Source: Corbicula japonica
Lineage: Eukaryota > Mollusca > Bivalvia > Venerida > Cyrenidae
NCBI GenBank assembly: GCA_038501625.1
Contig: JAZAYU010000010.1
Coordinates: 868,001 to 932,000 of the forward strand
Length of the DNA stretch: 64,000 nt
Reading direction: 5' to 3'
Below the pieces are notes generated by a model, which was not told the DNA's origin, made no database searches, and saw nothing but the letters and a program-made list of their open reading frames with translations. Shown piece by piece: positions 37,085 through 50,304 of the stretch. The stretch's first letter is position 1; every line of letters starts with the position of its first letter. The translations under genes and the position numbers were made by a program.

Positions 37085-38975
37085 GAGACCAATCCCGTGA
37101 AGCTCACTATCGCACCAGCGATGCGCACTATCACACCAGCAATGCGCACTATCACACCAGCGATGCGCACTATCACACCAGCGATGCGCACTATCAAACC
37201 AGCGATGCGCACCATCAAACAAGCGATGCGCACCATCAAACAAGCGATGCGCACTTTCACACAAGTAATGGGCATTATCACACAAGCGATGTGCAATATC
37301 ACACCAGCGATACGCACTATCACACAAGCGATGCACAGTATCACGCCAGCGATGCGCACTATCACACAAGCGATGGGCACTATCACACAAGCGATGCGCA
37401 CAATCACACAAACGATGCACAATATCACATCAGCGTTGCGCACTATCACACAAGCGATGTGCACTATAGCACAAGCGATGCGCACAATCACACTTGTAAG
37501 CGATTCGCACAATCACACAAGCGATTTGCGCTATCACACCAGCGAATGCGCACTATCATACAAGCGATGCGCACTTTCACACAAGTAATGGGCTCTATCA
37601 CACAAGCGCTGGGCAATATCACACCAGCGATGCGCACTATTACACAAGCGATGCGCACTATCACACAAGCGAGGCGCACTATTACACAAGCGATGAGCAC
37701 TTTCACACCAGCGAAGCGCACTATCACACCAGCGTTGCTCACTATCACACAAGCGATGCGCACTATTACACAAGCGATGCGCACTTTCACACAAGCGATG
37801 CGCACTATCACACCAGCGATGCACACAATTTCACACAAGCGATGCGCACTATCACACAAGCGATGCATACTATCACACAAGCGATGCGCACTATCACACA
37901 AGCGATGCGCACTATCACACCAGCGATGCGCACGATCACACCAGCAATGCGCATTATCATACCAGCGATGCGCACGATCACACAAGCGATGCGCACTTTC
38001 ACACAAGCGATGGACATTATCACACTAGCGATGCACACTATCACGCCAGAGATGCGCACTATCACACTCGCGATCATGCCAGTGATCCGCACTTTCACAC
38101 CAGCTTTGCGCACTATCACACCTGCGATGCGCACTATCACACCAGAGATGAGCACTATCACACAAGCGTTGGGCAATATCGCACAAGCGATGCGCACTAT
38201 CACACAAGCGATGCGCACAATCACACAAGCTATGCACAATATCACACCAGAGATGCGCACTATCACACAAGCGATGCGCACTATCACACAAGCGATGCGC
38301 ACAATCACACAAGCGATTCGCACTATCAAACAAGCGACTCGCACTTTCACAGCGGCGATGCGCACTATCATACAAGCGATGCGCACTTTCACACAAGTAA
38401 TGGGCTCTATCACACAAGCGTTGGGCAATATCACACCAGCGATGCGCCCTATCACACAAGCGATGCGCACTTTCAAACAAGCGATGCGCACTATTACACA
38501 AGTTATGCGCACTATCGCACCAGCGATGTGCACTATCTCAAATACGATGCGCACTTTCACAGAAGCGATGCTCACTATCACACAGACGATGCGCACTATA
38601 ACACCATCGTTGCTCACTATCACACAAGCGATGCGCACTATCACACAAGCGATGCGCACTATCACACCAGCGATGCGCACTATCACACCAGCGATGCGCA
38701 CTATCACACAAGCGATGCACACTATCACACCAGCATTGCGCACTATCACACCTGCAATGCGCACTATCACACCAGCGATGCGCACTATCACACAAGCGAT
38801 GCGCACTATCACACAAGTGATGCGCGCTATCACACCAGCGATGCACACTTTCACGCCAGCGATGCGCACTGTCACACCAGCGATGCTCACGATCACGCCA
38901 GTGATGCACACTATCACACCAGCATTGCGCACGATCACGCCTGTGATGCGCAGTATCACACCAGCGATATCAAGC
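37085..38975. repeat. 21-bp minisatellite, about 90 copies
   Basis: Consensus CACTATCACACMAGCGATGCG, where M is A or C. Period 21 equals seven codons, so several frames stay open on both strands (forward TMRTITQ-A and SDAHYHT; reverse VIVRIAG and HRLCDSA), giving open frames of up to 405 codons. Phase breaks near 37492 and 38060 show that no one frame is kept. A subset of variants (CACAAGTAATGGGCTC then GCGYTGGGCAATATC) recurs at 37583 and 38395, showing an internal block duplication of about 812 bp. I treat it as non-coding. Confidence 0.95.
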
Positions 38976-39754
38976 CTGTGATGCACAGCATTATTTACAA
39001 GAATTTGAGCCGCACTTTTAAACATACGTACTCCTGAAGTTTGGAGACCAATATCCGAGTCTCACTAGTTGATTGGTTTATTTAGGACTCAGTCCGCAAA
39101 ATGACCAATCAGAAGCTAGAGTTTTGGGACTGGTTTCCATTCTCAATTATTTGAGATGTGTGCCCGCTACCATGAACCAGTCTCCAGGATATGAAGTTCC
39201 GAGTTCATTTTAGCACTAATCGTCGAAATGGGGGAACGAGGATTGTAATTTATCCTTTTATCATTCAAAAGAAAAGCCAGCTAATGACTAGACTTTGTCT
39301 CAAGTGTATAATGGGCCGGTAGAAGCTTGTTTGCGATTGTCTTCAAATTGATTTAGTCGTGTAAATCCTATTGGGGGATGGACTCAAATGAAATGGAAAT
39401 TCACGAGGGATGTAATCATTAGTAATAATCAAATCGTGTCCCGATTATTCGCTTCACAAAATATTCGCAATTGGATTCTCAGTCGCAAGTTCTACTTGTT
39501 TTGACAGCCTGGAATCTTATAAATAGAAATGGAAATATATTCCGACCCTTTGCCACTCGCCCGGAAATATAAATTCATGAGGTAGATTTCATTTTCTTCC
39601 TTAGAAATTCTGTCTGTCAAGTTTGAAGAGTCGGAGTGAAGAAAACAGTCATTAAAGGGTCAACTTGGATTTCACAGAGAACGCGCTGAACCGACGGCCA
39701 ATTTTCTACGAAATGAAGCGGACACAATGATAGTGTTGGACATCTGAGAACTGG

Positions 39755-40255
39755 CCCCAATATCACGAAAAATATAAAGTTGGATTGGGGAATTTGGCCC
39801 CAATAAAAAAGATTAAGTTGGATTTGACGAATTTAAACAAAACACGTTAAGTTGGATAACGAAAGATATTGAGTTGAATTGACCCCAACATTACTTAAAA
39901 TATTGAGTTTGATTGACCACAATATCACAAAAAATATTGATTTGGATTGGCCCCCAATATCACGAAAACATTGAGTTGGACTGGACCCAATATAATGATA
40001 AATATTAAGTTGGTTTTGCCCCAATATCACAAAAATACTGAGATAGACGCCCTAATATCACGAAAAAAATTATGTTGGATTTGCCTCAACATCACAAAAA
40101 CTATTAAGTTGGATTTGGCCCCAATATCACGAAAATTATTAAGTTGTATAGGCCACAGTATAATGCAAAATATCAAGTTAGTTTGTCCCCTGCATCACAA
40201 AAAAATAAAAAAAATGAGTTAGACCTGCCCTAATATCACGAAAGGTAAACCCGTG
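39755..40255. repeat. Degenerate 33-37-bp tandem array
   Basis: About 14 copies of 'AAGTTGGATTTGGCCCCAAT' followed by ATCACGAAAAATATT, with variable length. Short open frames (MAPNITKTLSW) are repeat translations. Confidence 0.85.
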
Positions 40256-41715
40256 CTAAATATTACGATACCATAATCTTTGTGTAGAATCTATTGACCC
40301 CAAAAATGCTTTGCTTTCACGAGACTGTGAAGTATGTGCTATGGTCAATACGACAGATCACACTGACCAGTTGCACAAATTAGAAGAAACGGAATGAAAA
40401 ATGCGCTTATCTAGCAAGCAGATCTATTGCGAATTAACGCCGATCAAACAGGCGTGCAAATTTGATCTCACAGAATCACACGTCCAGACAGAAGACGATC
40501 GGACATTATTTACTGAGTTGCGATTATATCACCAAGCTTTAATACATACAGTGTCGAAGCTTTATCTCAAAGTTAACCTTATTATTTAAATGGCTTAGTA
40601 CTGATACACAAATTCGTAATGACAACCGTGACCTTCCCGAAAGAACAACTTGGACATTCTTTTTGGCGAAAACATTTAAATTGATGGCTTAAGTATTGTT
40701 ACGAAAACTTCTAATACCCCACCAATAGTTGCAAAAATAAAATTAGAAAATATTTAATTGTTTAGATTTTATTTTTGTGTCGGTGTTTTGGGTTTATAAC
40801 ACGTCGTGGCGCCAAAGCGACTCCGCGCGGCTTAAGTGGACAACTCCTCTATTGTAGTGGCGGGCAAGTCTGGGGGAAATTAGCTGCCGGCCTTAATCTG
40901 CCCTAATCCTCTCAGTCAAGTAACAGATAATCACTTAAGTGGCAGTTGATAGTCCTGTAATAGCAAGATCGTCATTCTATATAGTTGAAGAAGAGTTTAA
41001 CAAACTTCTTGTGGACGAAACCGCAAGTTCATTATTTTGTCCCCAAAATACCACGCACTGAGCAGGGGGTGTCCCCTCCAGATGTTTAATTTAAAGATCA
41101 AAATTCCGCAACGTGTCTGCTTGACACCGATATGTGATTTTGTCTTTTGTATTTTAGGCTTTCAAATGTACATCATTATAAGGGGGTGGTTCAAATTGTT
41201 ACCATATAAACGTGTGATATTAAGTTTCGCACACAACAAGGGACCAGGCCCTGTGGCGGGTACATTAAGCTGTATTTCTACAGGCTCAATCAAACTGAAG
41301 CCGAGATGTGTTTGCATTTTACGTGTTCCTTAGCTGTCTAAGTTCAATTTTTATCCATCCTACCCAAACTTCTTGGAACATTTATGTCAGGTTACCCAAA
41401 CAAAAATGTTTCACTCTGAACAAGTCGGCCGTATAGGGTTTTGGAACACGCCGTTTCCCTTATGGGTCTTATTCTTGAATTTTGTCAAGATTACTCTGTG
41501 CATTAGAATATATGTTATCTATGGAGACAAGTTAGTGCCAGTGAAAAAAAAAACAACAACAAATAAATCGGTGCAGTTTTCATCTTCAACAACAAAATTT
41601 TGCATTTTCTGTCCCTCAGACTATCAGCATAATAAACTACCCGTAGCAAATTGGGTTCAATTTAAGCCTGTGTATTCTGCAAAAGTAACAACAGTATATT
41701 CTTAAAGAGTGTCAG
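40256..41715. other. Non-repetitive intergenic or intronic DNA
   Basis: Base composition is somewhat more balanced than its surroundings, with a GC-rich patch at 40800-40940 (GGCGCCAAAGCGACTCCGCG). Open frames of 62, 98 and 110 codons occur but have no splice-site pairing or recognisable domain. The patch could be a conserved regulatory element; I cannot tell. Confidence 0.3.
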
Positions 41716-41960
41716 ATGTACGATTTCCAGAAATGGGGTTCATTTAGTTCAGTCTTGGGGTTAGTTACGTAACGGTTTCCAACTTTCTGGCCAAACTTCC
41801 GATTAAAATTAAATATTTAGTTGCTCGTACTCCTTTCGAGAGCAGCAATATATAATTTTAATGGAAAAATTTGCCGTAAAGTCGGAAATTATCATTCAAC
41901 TACCCTTAGACTGTCCGAAACGAACCCCCTTTCTGGAAAACTTGCATCCGACCTTGTATG
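41716..41960. repeat. Interspersed repeat family C, two overlapping fragments
   Basis: 'GGGGTTCATTTAGTTCAGTC' with 'CCAACTTTCTGGCCAAACTT' in one orientation, then 'GTCGGAAATTATCATTCAAC' and 'AACGAACCCCCTTTCTGG' in the other. Confidence 0.55.
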
Positions 41961-42956
41961 CATAACTCACTTGTTTAAAATACAAACATATTATTTTTTT
42001 ACTTGACCCACGCATTCAGAATTTTCTAGCAACCGGTCCCTCATTGGAATCGCCTTGTAAATCGGGCGTATGCAATATTTTAAAATGCATGCTTTATGAC
42101 CGTAAAAGTCTCTGTACACCTAATGCCAAGTCGATTGCTGATCCGTGTTTATAACAATTTAAGTGGTCATAATAACGTGTTCTAATCAGATCTCACTTTG
42201 AAAGGCAATCATCCGCACTCGAGAGGCATAAGATTGTAAATCGGAAGGAATCAAGTGTATATCTAAAGTAAATCAAATTAAAAGATATTAGGCGACTGAT
42301 AGTATATACAGGATAAGTAAATAAACAGACCATGCAGAAAATGGGATCATCTTTTTCTTTGTTAAACAATCATTCAAATGTGCAATAATTCGATATTCTG
42401 CCATGAACACTTAAAATAACGGCAAAGTGTTTTTCCAGCAAAAAAAAAAAAAAATCAAGCGCAAGAAAAATCTTGAAATATAATTTTTGACACTGTAATA
42501 ATGTGTTTATGTTATATATGTGGTTCAATTGGCTTTATTTTAACTCTTATGTAATTAAGTAAGATGTCTATAAGCAGAATGAAAACAAAATAACAGCAAT
42601 GTCTTACAATTGATGTAAATTTTCAAGCGCAATTTTACTACTTTATTAGTTTTTTAAGCGCAAAAGTTTTGTGTATGTTTTGAAAGCCGGAAGAAGATAG
42701 TTAATATTCTTTTAGAAATATGTGCTTGTACGGTCCATTTCCAGTAAGAAAAAAACTAAGATCTGCCACCTTGAAACCGGTGCACTGATTTTTCACTTTT
42801 TTGTGAACTTCAAAACTGTTTACATATGCTTTGTTGTAATCAGGGCTTACCTCATATATTTCATTTCCGTAATTATTGCATAAAAGTTAGGTGTAAGTAA
42901 AAGCATGTCATTTACACAAAATGTCCAATTTTGGTCATACTCGCACCTCTAATGCT
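41961..42956. other. AT-rich DNA, no gene seen
   Basis: No open frame over 60 codons and no recognised repeat other than a short A-run at 42440-42455. Confidence 0.4.
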
Positions 42957-42980
42957 CCCCCCCCCCCCCCCCCCCCCCCC
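42957..42980. repeat. Poly-C tract, 24 bases
   Basis: An uninterrupted run of C. Length may be unreliable in the assembly. Confidence 0.95.
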
Positions 42981-43144
42981 AAACAAAAAAATGCCAAAAA
43001 ATATTAGTGTCAGCCATTGTCTGGCCGACCCGAGTAGGAACAACCGGTGTTGTATTTAAAAGTTATTTCCCTTTAAAGACTTCAACTAAAACCTTCTCGG
43101 TGAGGCATACGTAATGTGGACCTCTTGAGCTTGAAACCTAGGCT

Positions 43145-43287
43145 GAAGGTTATAAAACTGAGTTTGGAAACCAGTCTCAAATCTCAAGCATCTGATTGGC
43201 TGAAATGGCGACTGGTCGCCATTTCAGCCAATCAGATCCTTGAGATTTGAGACTGATCTCAAATCTTAGTTTTTTATCTTGGGCCCT
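43145..43287. mobile_element. CCAAT palindromic MITE
   Basis: GAAGGTTATAAAACTGAGTT at the left and 'TTTTTATCTTGGGCCC' at the right. Inner arms and the GGCGACTGGTCGCC centre are intact, with opposed CCAAT motifs. Confidence 0.82.
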
Positions 43288-45471
43288 AGTCTTGGCGTGA
43301 CTTTTGTTATTTCAAATGTAACAATGAGCACTATTTAAAAATAGTGTTACATTTAATATCGTGAATTATTACTTTTTTCTAGCTTATGTCGACTCCAGAG
43401 ACCATGCCGGCATAGATACTGTGAAATCTCTTTTATTCACCCGGGTTTGACTTTCGGGCGTTTAGTGATCGGCTTAATATTTATTAGAAATTTCAAGCCC
43501 TTCATGAAATTAATCAAAAACATGAAGAAATTTAGTAATGTCTGAAACATTTTGACTTCTAGTCATAACTTTTATTCAAACTGAAATGAGTTACGCGCGA
43601 AACAGTCACTTGTTACTACTGCGCGAAAATTAGACACATATTTTGGCGGGTTTTTTAGTTTTCGTAAAAAAGGCAGTCACATATTGAAAAAAGAATATGA
43701 AGTAATGGAAAAACAAATCAAATTCAGAAAATGATATTTTATGTTTTACTTATTTATCTTACAATGTCACTGATTTATTAAACCAATCCGGCATGGCGGC
43801 GGCCTGTCTGTGAAAGGAATTAATCTTTGCGGAGGCCATGTAAATTCAGTACACAAACATAATAAGAAAATCCTGAGACGTTCAAGTTTTGTAAACTTTA
43901 GTGTTTTAATCGCTTAACGATTGATACAAGTGTCCATTGTCCAGTGCTTGACCGTTGTCCAATCAGTTCTGTCCACATTGTAAGACCGCGCTATGAAAAA
44001 TTGCTATATCACCGGTGGCCGTTTCACTTTAGCTTTCTTTGGCTCTACAAGGTTTTAAAAGTCTACGAACATTCCCTGCTAACTTGTTTTAGTGTTTCCA
44101 TAACCCTCGCTTAAAAGAGTGCATAGGTAGTAAGGAAGCAGAAATATAAAATTGCAGTGTAATGCTTAAAAATTGTTTTATCAATAAAAGAGCTATTGTA
44201 CCGCAGTAGATCTCGAAATTTCGGCGAAAATAATCCGGTTAGGCTAATTGTTGACAGTTATATCGAAAACTGGAAACAAGTGTGAACTAATTTGTCAAAA
44301 AGATTAACCTATTATGCACAAGGAATTACCTAAATTGATACGAGTGCATCTTGTACTGATTTTAGATTGGTAACACCTTCAATTATCTGGTATCCTTCCG
44401 CCCCATCAGTCTATCACCCTTATCAGATTCTAGCCAATAAGGCGGGTGATCTTGTTACGACCAGTGGGTTTTCATTAACAATAATCATCACTGACCAATA
44501 TTAAGTTTGCAAGAAAAAATAATCACAATAAATGATCTGAGAATCGAATTTGTTTTCTGAAACGTATAAAGAGTAATGGGTATGAAGCAGCACTCGGATT
44601 TCTCCGCTTCGCTACGACAAGTGTCCGAAGCATCAATCGGATTACTCCGCTTCGTTACGACAAGAGAATGCTTATTTAAAAGAAAAAAAAACTAATCTGA
44701 CGTCACTAATTCAAATCATTTAATTCTGCATTGAAATCATCGGTTAAAGTTGCCAAGAAAAAAAACCCCGTAAGACAATTTGCTGAGTGGTCAATAGAGG
44801 CATGGAAGATATAATTCAAAACGCATGCGCCTCCACCAATGTCGAAAGCATTAACATTGAAGCATTGGAGGATAATGGAAAAGACAAATCGACAGGTTGG
44901 ACATAAGTAAATCTGGAAGAAACCAATGGTCATGCTAGAATCACAAATGGGTTTATCACACATTTAACATAAATATTAAATAACGACGACGAAGAAGACG
45001 AAGCCGACAATAACAAACCAACAACAACAAAACCAACAACAACAAAAACAACAACGATATTTATTCGCACTAATGACAAGAAGATTGCATCTGCGTATAT
45101 ACGATACAATTCATATAGTAAATGTAAAAAATTACACCGAAAGAAACCTAATACTATATTATGCAAAGAAAGTTATAGAGTAACATAATTATGATGCTGA
45201 TGGGATGCAAAATATCTTTCAACTAATGCTATTCGTTTTCTTTTAAATTCTGACTTTGTAAAAATATTTACATTCCTATTGATTTCTTCGTTTAAAAAAA
45301 TTCGGTTCATTTTGCATGAACCGCATGACCCGTAATGACGTCAGTAACGTAATGGCTGTTACTATTGAAAACTCCCAAGTAGTACTCCCCCTTTTCACTT
45401 AATACTAATTTTTGAAAGCGTTCGACTTAAGTTTATTTAAAGAAAAAAATGAATTAAATGTAAATATAAGT
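43288..45471. other. No gene seen; small local repeats
   Basis: Two 58-bp-spaced copies of 'TCGGATTWCTCCGCTTCGYTACGACAAG' lie at 44597-44665. A CAACAA-rich tract lies at 44985-45055. Minus-strand open frames of 78-85 codons overlap these low-complexity stretches and are not credible genes. Confidence 0.4.
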
Positions 45472-45620
45472 AATGATTCTTATTTTGGTGCGGTTCATGC
45501 AGATTGGACGTGCACGCGAGAGCTGGCAAATTTACCATAAAGCGCTAGCGCGCTTTATGGATTTGCCAGCTCTCGCGTGCACGTCCAATCTGCATGAACC
45601 GCACCAAAATAAGAATCATT
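45472..45620. repeat. Near-perfect 149-bp palindrome
   Basis: Two 71-bp arms match exactly except for a 3-base TTA bulge in the left arm, around a 4-base loop TAGC. The arms run from AATGATTCTTATTTTGGTGC inward and back. The middle is CpG-rich (GTGCACGCGAGAGC). It does not share sequence with the CCAAT or TTAA MITE families here. TTCATTTTGCATGAACCGCATG at 45305-45326 nearby weakly echoes its arm. Confidence 0.95.
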
Positions 45621-48225
45621 TCTTAATAGTTATGAACACTTAATTGTTTCTTCTGTATTGTAATGATGAAAAATTGGCTGTAAAAAGGGGATACCCTGCA
45701 AAAGTGGCCTGAAACGAGAAAAAGTAAATATAGAAAAAAACTATGCTTAACATTGATTAAGAGTAAAAACAAACTGTAAATAGAAACATATACGGAGCTT
45801 AAGTGGTCTATATTTTTTCTACAATACAATGGATATTAAAAATTTACTTTTCTAGCTTTTCAAAGAGGGTATAAACTTGGCAGGATAAGATTTGCAAACG
45901 ATGGGCTTTCCGATTCCGTAAGTTATATTAATTATTCTATAATGAAGAATATCACAGCTTCACGAAGCCTTTTTACAGGCCCTGGAGTCATCTGCTAAGG
46001 TTTTTTTTTCTTTTTAAATGAAGATCCTAACGAGAAGAATGTATTTGTCTGATGGCTATTCCGCTATTTTCCCCTCTCCAGATTTTCAAATAAGGTCGCG
46101 TCTTTTCATTAAGTGAAGAGCGTGCTATTGTTTAATTTCGAATTATTTCGGCTTATTACTTTTGTTCCAAAATTTACGAGTTAATCCGAACCGCTTTATT
46201 AAAATTGATGTTTTACGGAGAGCAATTCCAGCGTGTGATTACGACAACATGGACATTTGATGGACAATTTTTCATTAGAACGAGTTCCATAAAGATCCGC
46301 TAGCAATAAGGAGATGTTTTCTAATTGTGTTGATAAAAACGTAAATCATTGCGCAACAATATAGAACCGTGACAAACTTCCACGAAGTCACACAAAGCAA
46401 GCTTATTTTTACTGAAAGAAAATACATAAACTGTTCAAGGTCGGATGCATGATTTTTATAAAAAGGGGTTCGTTTGAGACACTATTGGGGTAGCTATCAT
46501 GAAAATGTCCATCTTTCTGGCCAAAATCCCACGGAAAATTAAATATTGCTGCCCATAAAGAGATTCGAGTAAACCAGCTAGACCCTCTATGGATCCGAGT
46601 CGGACTACCTTTGCGTTTTTTTTCCGTACCATTTGACCATTTGCATTGAAAATGGCAACGTTAAGATTTCAGTGTGCTAAATATTAAAATTAAAAAAGGC
46701 TAAAATTTGAACAACATTTTCACAAATCAACGATTGCGTTTTTTAATTTGGATTGCAATCCATATTTGTTTCGTAAAAAGTTTGTTCTGAATGCCACTCG
46801 TTTCTGTTTATATCTGTGTTGTATTTTTGGGAGTTCAAAATCTGCTATCTGGAAAATTTTCACTTTAAACACCATTCTTTCAGACTGAATACTTAAGAAA
46901 ACAACCAAAGACGAGGAAAATATTATTTGGCTGTAGCCAGTTACTCAGAAAATATTAATATCTCTCTAATTTGTTTTCGTATATCAATATCAGACTGAAT
47001 AAAGAAAAATATAAATCTTGGATGTCTACATTTAATCTAGTGATAATTTCATGAAGGCTCCCAGGGTGCGCGGTAACCGTTTAAAAGCTGAAAGAACCTG
47101 CAAACTGCAAAATTATGCACATAAACACCACTTTAGCCGAGTAAATTGATAGATTTCAATAAAACTGTCATGCTATTCCCTTAATATGGTAATTACAAGT
47201 TGATAAAGTGGTCAGATTTGACGCCTGGACTGTCCACGGCGAACATTGCTTGTAATCAAGAGGAAAATTACGGTTAACTGACCATGAAACTACAAAGAGT
47301 AGCCCGTTCTTGCGCCAATGACTCCATTATGAAAGGGGAGATAATACCACAATAGAGATCATAGCTGATTTGTCGAGAAGAATTTAAGTTCTCAACCGCT
47401 CTTGGGATTTGATCGTTGACGGTAGGGATCCGCCAAAGTGACCCGCAGAGGATAGAGGCCCCGACATGTGGCATCGATGCGTAACTTGGAGTAAAAGACG
47501 ACAGTTCTGTTTTATCACTATTTCGGCCTTTGTCTGGCTGGATCAATAACAGGTCGGAAAGGCGCATCACTTGCGCCGACAAAAAATATATCAATTGTCG
47601 TGTCAGGACTAAGAGAGGTTCCGACAGCGACAAATTTAGAAATCAATGTTTTAAACATAACCAAGAAAACATATACCCAATGCATCCTTGCATTTTAACT
47701 CAAAGTATTTTGTCAATGTATTTAGACAATCATTAGTCGAGAGTTTATATATCTTAATCTATGTATTGTAGAAGTTTTCAAGAAGTGCTTTTGCAATCGT
47801 CTAGATTTTAGTTTATACTCAATCTCTTTATCAGTTATTTTTAAATTTATGGTTCTAATTTTTCCATTGCGTATGTAAAATAATTGTTCGTCTTCGCTTG
47901 TGGATGACGGTCACAAAATTTCAAAAATATTGTTGGGGTAAAATTTAAAATAGAACCAAAGATTCTTCCATCTAATGTTCCGCTTTTATGAAATATTTAA
48001 AACCAGTGGCGGATCCATAGGGGGTTCAATGGACCGCATTTGTTTGCAGCAATATGTAATTTGCATGGAGATTTTTGACAGAAATTTGGATATTATTATG
48101 TAACTACCCTAAAATTTCTCCAACCGAAGCTTCTTGCTGGAAATCTAGCATCCGGCCTCTTTTTTAAAGATACTATGCAATCCAAAACAACAATCTTCGG
48201 CGTCACCCTGTTAGACTGACTGGCA
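45621..48225. other. No gene seen; one family C repeat at 46435-46600
   Basis: A family C copy ('GGGGTTCGTTTGAGACACTA', 'CATCTTTCTGGCCAAAATCC') lies at 46435-46600, and another at 48003-48150 ('GTGGCGGATCCATAGGGGG'). The 119-codon minus-strand frame at 47274-47633 has no recognisable domain. Confidence 0.4.
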
Positions 48226-48464
48226 TTAACCATTTACTCTAGATATGCCTTTTTTTGCCTGGGCGAACAGTTAAGATCCAGATCAGCCGGCACATTCATG
48301 CAGGCTGATTATGATCTAAACTGTTCGCTTTATAATCAGTAGGTTATTTCTGACCAAAAGGCAAACAATGTAGATCCAGATCAGATTGCACAGATGTGCC
48401 AGTTGCTCAGGATCTTAAATAGCCACCATGTGATAAAAACGTATACATGGAGTAAAGGGTTTAA
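48226..48464. mobile_element. piggyBac-like MITE, diverged
   Basis: TTAA at 48226-48229 and 48461-48464, internal GGGCGAACAGTTAAGATCCA and 'GATCTAAACTGTTCGC', right end ACATGGAGTAAAGGG. Confidence 0.7.
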
Positions 48465-48808
48465 CTTCACTGTGGGAACACAAAGAGAGAACACTGTCCG
48501 GGCCTCACTGACAAGACAGTAACAATTTAAGTAGCCACTTCTCACTGGATAATTGATATGTTGGAAACGATACGTAAAGGTGGGAAAATGTATGCTTCGC
48601 TTAAGGTTAGGACGATACGGTTGTTAATCATATGTGAAATATTCCCTAATTGACCGTTTTCGTGGAGGCACTTCTCTGGAAAATGGAAGTGTGCAACAAT
48701 TTAACCACGCTGGTTGCTCGCTTCCAATATTGCGATAACATTGGCACATGTTTGCGGTCATATGAGTTCATGTAAATATAAAAATCTAGATGGGTTTTGT
48801 TATGACAT

Positions 48809-49049
48809 TTAACCCTTTCCTCCATAAATACACATTTTTACGCATGTGCGACCAATGTAGATCCAGATCAGCCGGCGCATCCGTGCTGTCTGATCAGGAT
48901 CTGCACTGGTCGCATTTGGTCAGAAATAACCTCATGAAGCAAAAAGCGAACAGTTTAGATCCTGATCAGACGGCACGGATGTGCCGGCTGATCTGGATCT
49001 AAACTGTTCGCCCACGCAATAAAGGTGTGTCTATGGAGGAAAGTGTTCA
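48809..49049. mobile_element. piggyBac-like MITE, reverse orientation
   Basis: TTAA at 48809-48812; the right end AGGAAAGTG is followed by TTCA, one base off TTAA. The two internal palindromes are in the opposite order to those at 18667 and 30206 (GCGACCA pair first, then GCGAACA pair), so the element is inverted. Palindromes nearly perfect. Confidence 0.83.
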
Positions 49050-50231
49050 TTGGCAGTACAAAACACAATTTATAACAGCAGAAGCAAAACTAGTAGCTTT
49101 ACTTGCTTTGCTTCCAGGACTTGAAGACAGAACAACAGTGTCAATTTCGATTAGCCGGGCACCAGTTATACGAAAAGCAACATCAACAACATAATTTGCT
49201 TATTTTAGCCAACTAAATGCTATATTTTGTTTTAATTCCTTATACACTGATAAACTTTTGAAAGTTTAACAAAAAAACTTGAGATGCTTATTTTAGACAT
49301 CCGGAACACTCACAGCGGTATACCGTACCCCGGATGTTGCTCGATCCGGGTACGCTACACCGCAATGACGTATGTTCATTTACGTTTTGCATGGTAAAAG
49401 GATGTGTGATTTACAAAATAAGAGAAAACGGTTTGAATTTGAAGATTTGTGTTCTGAGTTGTAATCGAATAAAATATCACAGTTAACCGGGCAGTAATAC
49501 AAAATATTTGGAAAACGTATTTTGCAATAGAATACATTTTTTTTAAATAAAACAGTTTGCTCTAGATCCTTTTTAAGTTACTTAGTAAGTTATAATTTGA
49601 GTTCACAAGTTAAGTTTGTTACTGAATAATTTCTTGAAATTCCACTGTCTCAAAACTGACCATTTACAAGCTAGAGTTTAAGGAGAAATCTCTAAACCGA
49701 CTAATCACCAACCAGTGTTTTTGCAGTGGTCTCCAAAATGACCTATCACAAATTAAAATTAGCGAGATCTAATCCTAGCTAAAATGTACTAAAATAATGA
49801 TTGAAAGTTTTCTTCAAGAATGATTCTTATATTCTATTATAAAAATCTGCCAGAAAATATTTTTGTGAAAAACTTATTGAAGATCGTATTTAAAAGTTCC
49901 AGAAGATCTGTTTGGCCAGAAAGTTGGAAATTTTCTTTTAACTACCCCAAGACGTACCAGACACACCTCCATATGGAAATCTTTGGTATCAGCTGGTTAA
50001 ACTAACATGTTTATTTAAATTTAGACTAAGTAAAAATCATATCAAATCATTAAAATCATATCTCAACATTTTTAATGCATTAGTACACTAGTATAACAAG
50101 CTGTTTAATGACAAACACAGTATAAAAATATTTCATACACTTGTCCATATTGTTTTACTAAATTTAAACCCCGGTTATTTGATTTGGAATAAGTAATGTG
50201 TACAAATAAAATCATATGTATTTACTTTTTC
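49050..50231. other. No gene seen; palindrome and family C fragment
   Basis: A GC-rich imperfect palindrome lies at 49300-49365 ('GCGGTATACCGTACCCCGG' and 'TCGATCCGGGTACGC'). A family C fragment lies at about 49900-49985 ('TTTGGCCAGAAAGTTGGAAA'). Confidence 0.4.

Positions 50232-50302
<71 letters not shown>
50232..50302. repeat. (AAT)n microsatellite
   Basis: About 23 uninterrupted AAT units. Confidence 0.97.

Positions 50303-50304
<2 letters not shown>

Noticed and set aside
37085..38975. CRISPR-like regular repeats
   Set aside because: The units are contiguous 21-mers without unique spacers, in a eukaryotic genome with introns.
37012..39037. Long open frames (338, 379, 405, 195, 172, 169 codons) on both strands
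   Set aside because: All are translations of the 21-bp minisatellite. Opposite strands and several frames are open at once, and phase breaks occur inside the array.
47274..47633. 119-codon minus-strand open frame
   Set aside because: It is not repeat-derived, but has no recognisable domain, no splice context and no supporting neighbour. A frame of this length can arise by chance in 64 kb.
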